From assembly GCA_005793295.1 (NCBI GenBank), contig SXSX01000157.1, positions 1-8,688 on the forward strand: a stretch of 8,688 nt of DNA. The letters are read 5' to 3'. Positions 6,808 through 8,688 of this stretch are shown here, in pieces. Numbering within the stretch: position 1 is the stretch's first letter; every line of letters begins with the position of its first letter. The notes under the pieces are model-generated. The model saw nothing but the letters and a program-made list of their open reading frames with translations. It had not been told where the DNA came from and ran no database searches. Position numbers and translations under genes: made by a program. This DNA is from Burkholderiales bacterium. GTDB taxonomy: Bacteria > Pseudomonadota > Gammaproteobacteria > Burkholderiales > Burkholderiaceae_C.

Positions 6808-7162
6808 GCCCGCCAAAGAAAACAACCCGCCGCTGCGGCTGACCGTGGTGTATTCGGCTGCGCCGCGTGAAGTCACTGAATGCTCCGTAGAACTTCCCGC
6901 TGCGTGCACTGCCAGTCAGTCTCTGCCTTGGCTTGCTAAAGCCTTGGGGTTGCCACTCAAGCAGTTGCAGCAACTGGATTTTGGGGTTTGGGCTAAACGC
7001 GTGAGCGCCAATTACGTTTTACAACCGAGCGACCGAATTGAGATTTACCGCCCTCTGACCGTTGACCCAAAAGTAGCACGCCGTGAACGTTTTGTTCGCC
7101 AAGGGGCCAAAACGGCGGGCTTGTTTTCTAAGCTTCGCGAGGGCGCTAAAGCGGGTTATTGA
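6797..7162 (+). CDS. ratB: RatB, RnfH family (UPF0125) beta-grasp protein
   Basis: This is a small ubiquitin-like beta-grasp protein of the RnfH/RatB family, usually encoded directly after ratA; its biochemical role is not firmly known. The 121 residues contain LRLTVVYSAAPREVTECSVE (13-32, first beta hairpin) and LDFGVWAKRVSANYVL (60-75). The highly characteristic DRIEIYRPLTVDPKVARRER (79-98) follows, then a basic tail. The start is the ATG at 6797, which overlaps the last 11 nt of ratA. No Shine-Dalgarno site is present, so translation is probably coupled to ratA. A GTG at 6650 extends the frame upstream into ratA, but the extension is not family-like. Despite the name, an antitoxin role for RatB has not been shown to my knowledge. 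Confidence 0.92.
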   Translation: MANKPAKENNPPLRLTVVYSAAPREVTECSVELPAACTASQSLPWLAKALGLPLKQLQQLDFGVWAKRVSANYVLQPSDRIEIYRPLTVDPKVARRERFVRQGAKTAGLFSKLREGAKAGY

Positions 7163-7182
7163 GTCGTTTATTTCTTGCCAAT

Positions 7183-7214
7183 TTGAGAATGGCGAGTGGG
7201 TGCAAGGGTACAAT
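7183..7214 (+). promoter_or_regulatory. Candidate guaB promoter
   Basis: The 72-bp gap between ratB and guaB contains TACAAT (7209-7214), a good -10 box. TTGAGA (7183-7188) is the nearest -35-like match, 20 nt upstream of it. A start about 7 nt downstream of the -10 box would give a leader of roughly 14 nt that just includes the guaB ribosome-binding site. No PurR-like palindrome is visible. Read-through from ratA-ratB also remains possible because no terminator is seen. Confidence 0.5.
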
Positions 7215-7223
7215 TCGCTTTTT

Positions 7224-7227
7224 GGAG
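7224..7227 (+). promoter_or_regulatory. guaB ribosome-binding site
   Basis: GGAG lies 7 nt before the ATG at 7235. It supports that ATG as the start, and the encoded N-terminus MRLLGKALTFDDVLLVP is the normal IMP dehydrogenase beginning. Confidence 0.75.
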
Positions 7228-7234
7228 CTTTGAC

Positions 7235-8688
7235 ATGCGCCTTCTCGGCAAAGCGCTCACCTTCGACGACGTGTTGTTGGTGCCAGCGTACTCCCAAGTC
7301 CTGCCTAAGGACGCCTCCCTCGCCACCCAATTTTCCCGCAATATTCGCCTCAATCTGCCCTTGGTCTCTGCGGCCATGGACACGGTTACGGAAGCGCGTT
7401 TGGCTATCGCCATTGCGCAAGAGGGCGGCATTGGTATTGTTCACAAGAACCTAACGGCCCAAGAGCAAGCCGCCCAGGTTGCCAAGGTCAAGCGATACGA
7501 GTCTGGCGTTTTGCGCGACCCCGTGGTGATTACGCCCGACACCACCGTTCGCCAAGTCATGGCGCTCTCCGACGAGCTCGGTGTTTCGGGTTTCCCCGTT
7601 TGTGATGGTAAAAAAGTGGTGGGTATCGTGACTGGGCGAGATTTGCGGTTCGAGACCCGCTACGACCAAAAGGTCAGCGAAATCATGACGCCACGCGAGC
7701 GTTTGATTACCGTTCCCGAAGGCACCACGCCAGAACAAGCCAAACACCTGTTGAACAAACACAAGCTGGAGCGTCTATTGGTGGTCAACGCTGCCTTTGA
7801 GCTCAAAGGACTGATCACCGTCAAAGACATTACCAAACAACTGAACTTTCCCAACGCCGCCCGCGATGGCGCTGGCAAGTTGCGCGTTGGTGCTGCAGTC
7901 GGCGTGGGCGAGGGCACAGAAGAGCGTGTTGAAGCCTTGTCACGCGCTGGCGTGGACGCCATCGTGGTCGATACGGCGCACGGCCACAGCAAAGGCGTTC
8001 TTGATCGCGTTCGCTGGGTTAAACAAAACTACCCACACATTGAAGTGATCGGGGGCAATATCGCAACCGGTTCGGCTGCTTTGGCTTTGGTTGAAGCGGG
8101 TGCGGACGCAGTCAAAGTGGGTATTGGCCCCGGTTCGATTTGTACCACTCGCATCGTTGCCGGTGTCGGTGTGCCACAAATCATGGCGGTTGACAGCGTA
8201 GCGACTGCTCTCAAAGGCACCGGCGTACCGTTGATTGCTGACGGCGGCATCCGCTACAGCGGTGATATTGCCAAAGCCATCGCCGCAGGAGCGGGCACCG
8301 TGATGATGGGCGGTATGTTTGCCGGAACCGAAGAAGCCCCTGGCGAAATCGTTTTGTTTCAAGGCCGCAGCTACAAAAGCTACCGTGGCATGGGCTCGAT
8401 CGGTGCGATGCAGCAGGGCAGTGCCGACCGTTACTTTCAAGAATCCAGCACCGGAAACCCTAACGCGGACAAGTTGGTTCCCGAAGGCGTCGAAGGCCGG
8501 GTTCCCTACAAAGGCTCGGTCGTTTCGATCATTTACCAGATGGCCGGCGGCTTGCGAGCAAGCATGGGCTATTGCGGCTGCGCCACGATTGAGGCGATGC
8601 AAAACGAAGCCCAGTTTGTGGAAATCACCACCGCTGGTATTCGTGAAAGCCATGTGCATGACGTCCAAATCACCAAAGAAGCCCCTAA
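7235..8688 (+). CDS. guaB: IMP dehydrogenase (3' end cut by window)
   Basis: IMP dehydrogenase oxidises IMP to XMP with NAD+, the committed step of guanine nucleotide synthesis. From the ATG at 7235 the frame stays open to the last base, giving 484 complete codons plus two bases; about 4-7 codons are expected beyond the edge. The N-terminus has LTFDDVLLVPAYS (8-20). Two CBS domains (about 95-205) hold TGRDLRF (133-139) and ITVKDITK (194-201). The barrel has DTAHGHS (246-252), GGNIATG (273-279) and the loop GPGSICTTRIV (298-308) with catalytic Cys303. ADGGIRYSGD (335-344), YRGMGSIGAM (383-392) and the flap Arg399-Tyr400 dyad (ADRYFQ) follow. All catalytic landmarks are present and the CBS pair is intact. 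guaA would be the usual next gene. The start is supported by GGAG at 7224-7227. Confidence 0.98.
   Translation, partial: MRLLGKALTFDDVLLVPAYSQVLPKDASLATQFSRNIRLNLPLVSAAMDTVTEARLAIAIAQEGGIGIVHKNLTAQEQAAQVAKVKRYESGVLRDPVVITPDTTVRQVMALSDELGVSGFPVCDGKKVVGIVTGRDLRFETRYDQKVSEIMTPRERLITVPEGTTPEQAKHLLNKHKLERLLVVNAAFELKGLITVKDITKQLNFPNAARDGAGKLRVGAAVGVGEGTEERVEALSRAGVDAIVVDTAHGHSKGVLDRVRWVKQNYPHIEVIGGNIATGSAALALVEAGADAVKVGIGPGSICTTRIVAGVGVPQIMAVDSVATALKGTGVPLIADGGIRYSGDIAKAIAAGAGTVMMGGMFAGTEEAPGEIVLFQGRSYKSYRGMGSIGAMQQGSADRYFQESSTGNPNADKLVPEGVEGRVPYKGSVVSIIYQMAGGLRASMGYCGCATIEAMQNEAQFVEITTAGIRESHVHDVQITKEAP

Noticed and set aside
6364..7162. ratA-ratB as a mobile toxin-antitoxin module or undescribed defence system
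   Set aside because: Both are recognisable chromosomal families in their usual position beside smpB, with base composition like their neighbours and no mobile-element signs.
7940..8668. Long open frame of 242 codons on the minus strand opposite guaB
   Set aside because: It is antisense to a complete IMP dehydrogenase with every catalytic motif. Its His- and Ala-rich composition is typical of a shadow frame, and it has no recognisable motif.

Overview
The window is an ordinary, gene-dense stretch of a bacterial core genome. It most likely comes from a betaproteobacterium of the order Burkholderiales, possibly Comamonadaceae-like with intermediate GC. This rests on gene order (infB-rbfA-truB followed directly by typA/bipA, and smpB divergent from ratA-ratB next to guaB) and on the character of the proteins. 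It is an inference from memory of the families, not a search result. I see no mobile element, CRISPR array, tRNA, rRNA, phage gene or defence gene, and no convincing undescribed system.

Left block, plus strand, 1-5792: five genes in tight series. They are the C-terminal half of infB (IF2, cut by the window edge), rbfA (30S maturation factor), truB (tRNA Psi55 synthase), typA/bipA (ribosome-associated GTPase) and a 363-residue crotonase-fold protein of the 3-hydroxyisobutyryl-CoA hydrolase type. Gaps are 15, 4, 42 and 18 nt, with no terminator visible between them. The first four form the familiar nusA-infB translation operon extended by bipA. The fifth is a metabolic acyl-CoA gene that may simply ride on the same transcript.

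Right block, 5812-8688: smpB lies on the minus strand, tail-to-tail with the hydrolase gene (19 nt gap) and head-to-head with ratA (78 nt gap). ratA and ratB are on the plus strand and overlap by 11 nt. guaB (IMP dehydrogenase) follows after a 72 nt gap that carries a plausible promoter and a Shine-Dalgarno site. guaB is read through to the last base of the window and lacks only its final few codons.

Functionally, seven of the nine genes act on the ribosome or tRNA: initiation (IF2), 30S assembly (RbfA), tRNA modification (TruB), ribosome assembly or stress translation (BipA), ribosome rescue (SmpB), and RatA with its partner gene ratB. The other two are acyl-CoA metabolism and guanine nucleotide synthesis. 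No stretch longer than 300 bases lacks a gene; the longest intergenic spaces are 78 and 72 bp. The points worth a second look are small: matched promoter-like geometry upstream of ratA and guaB, missing Shine-Dalgarno sites on both divergent genes, an inverted repeat between them, a nine-C run inside ratA, and a Gly at a usually aromatic position in the SmpB tail.
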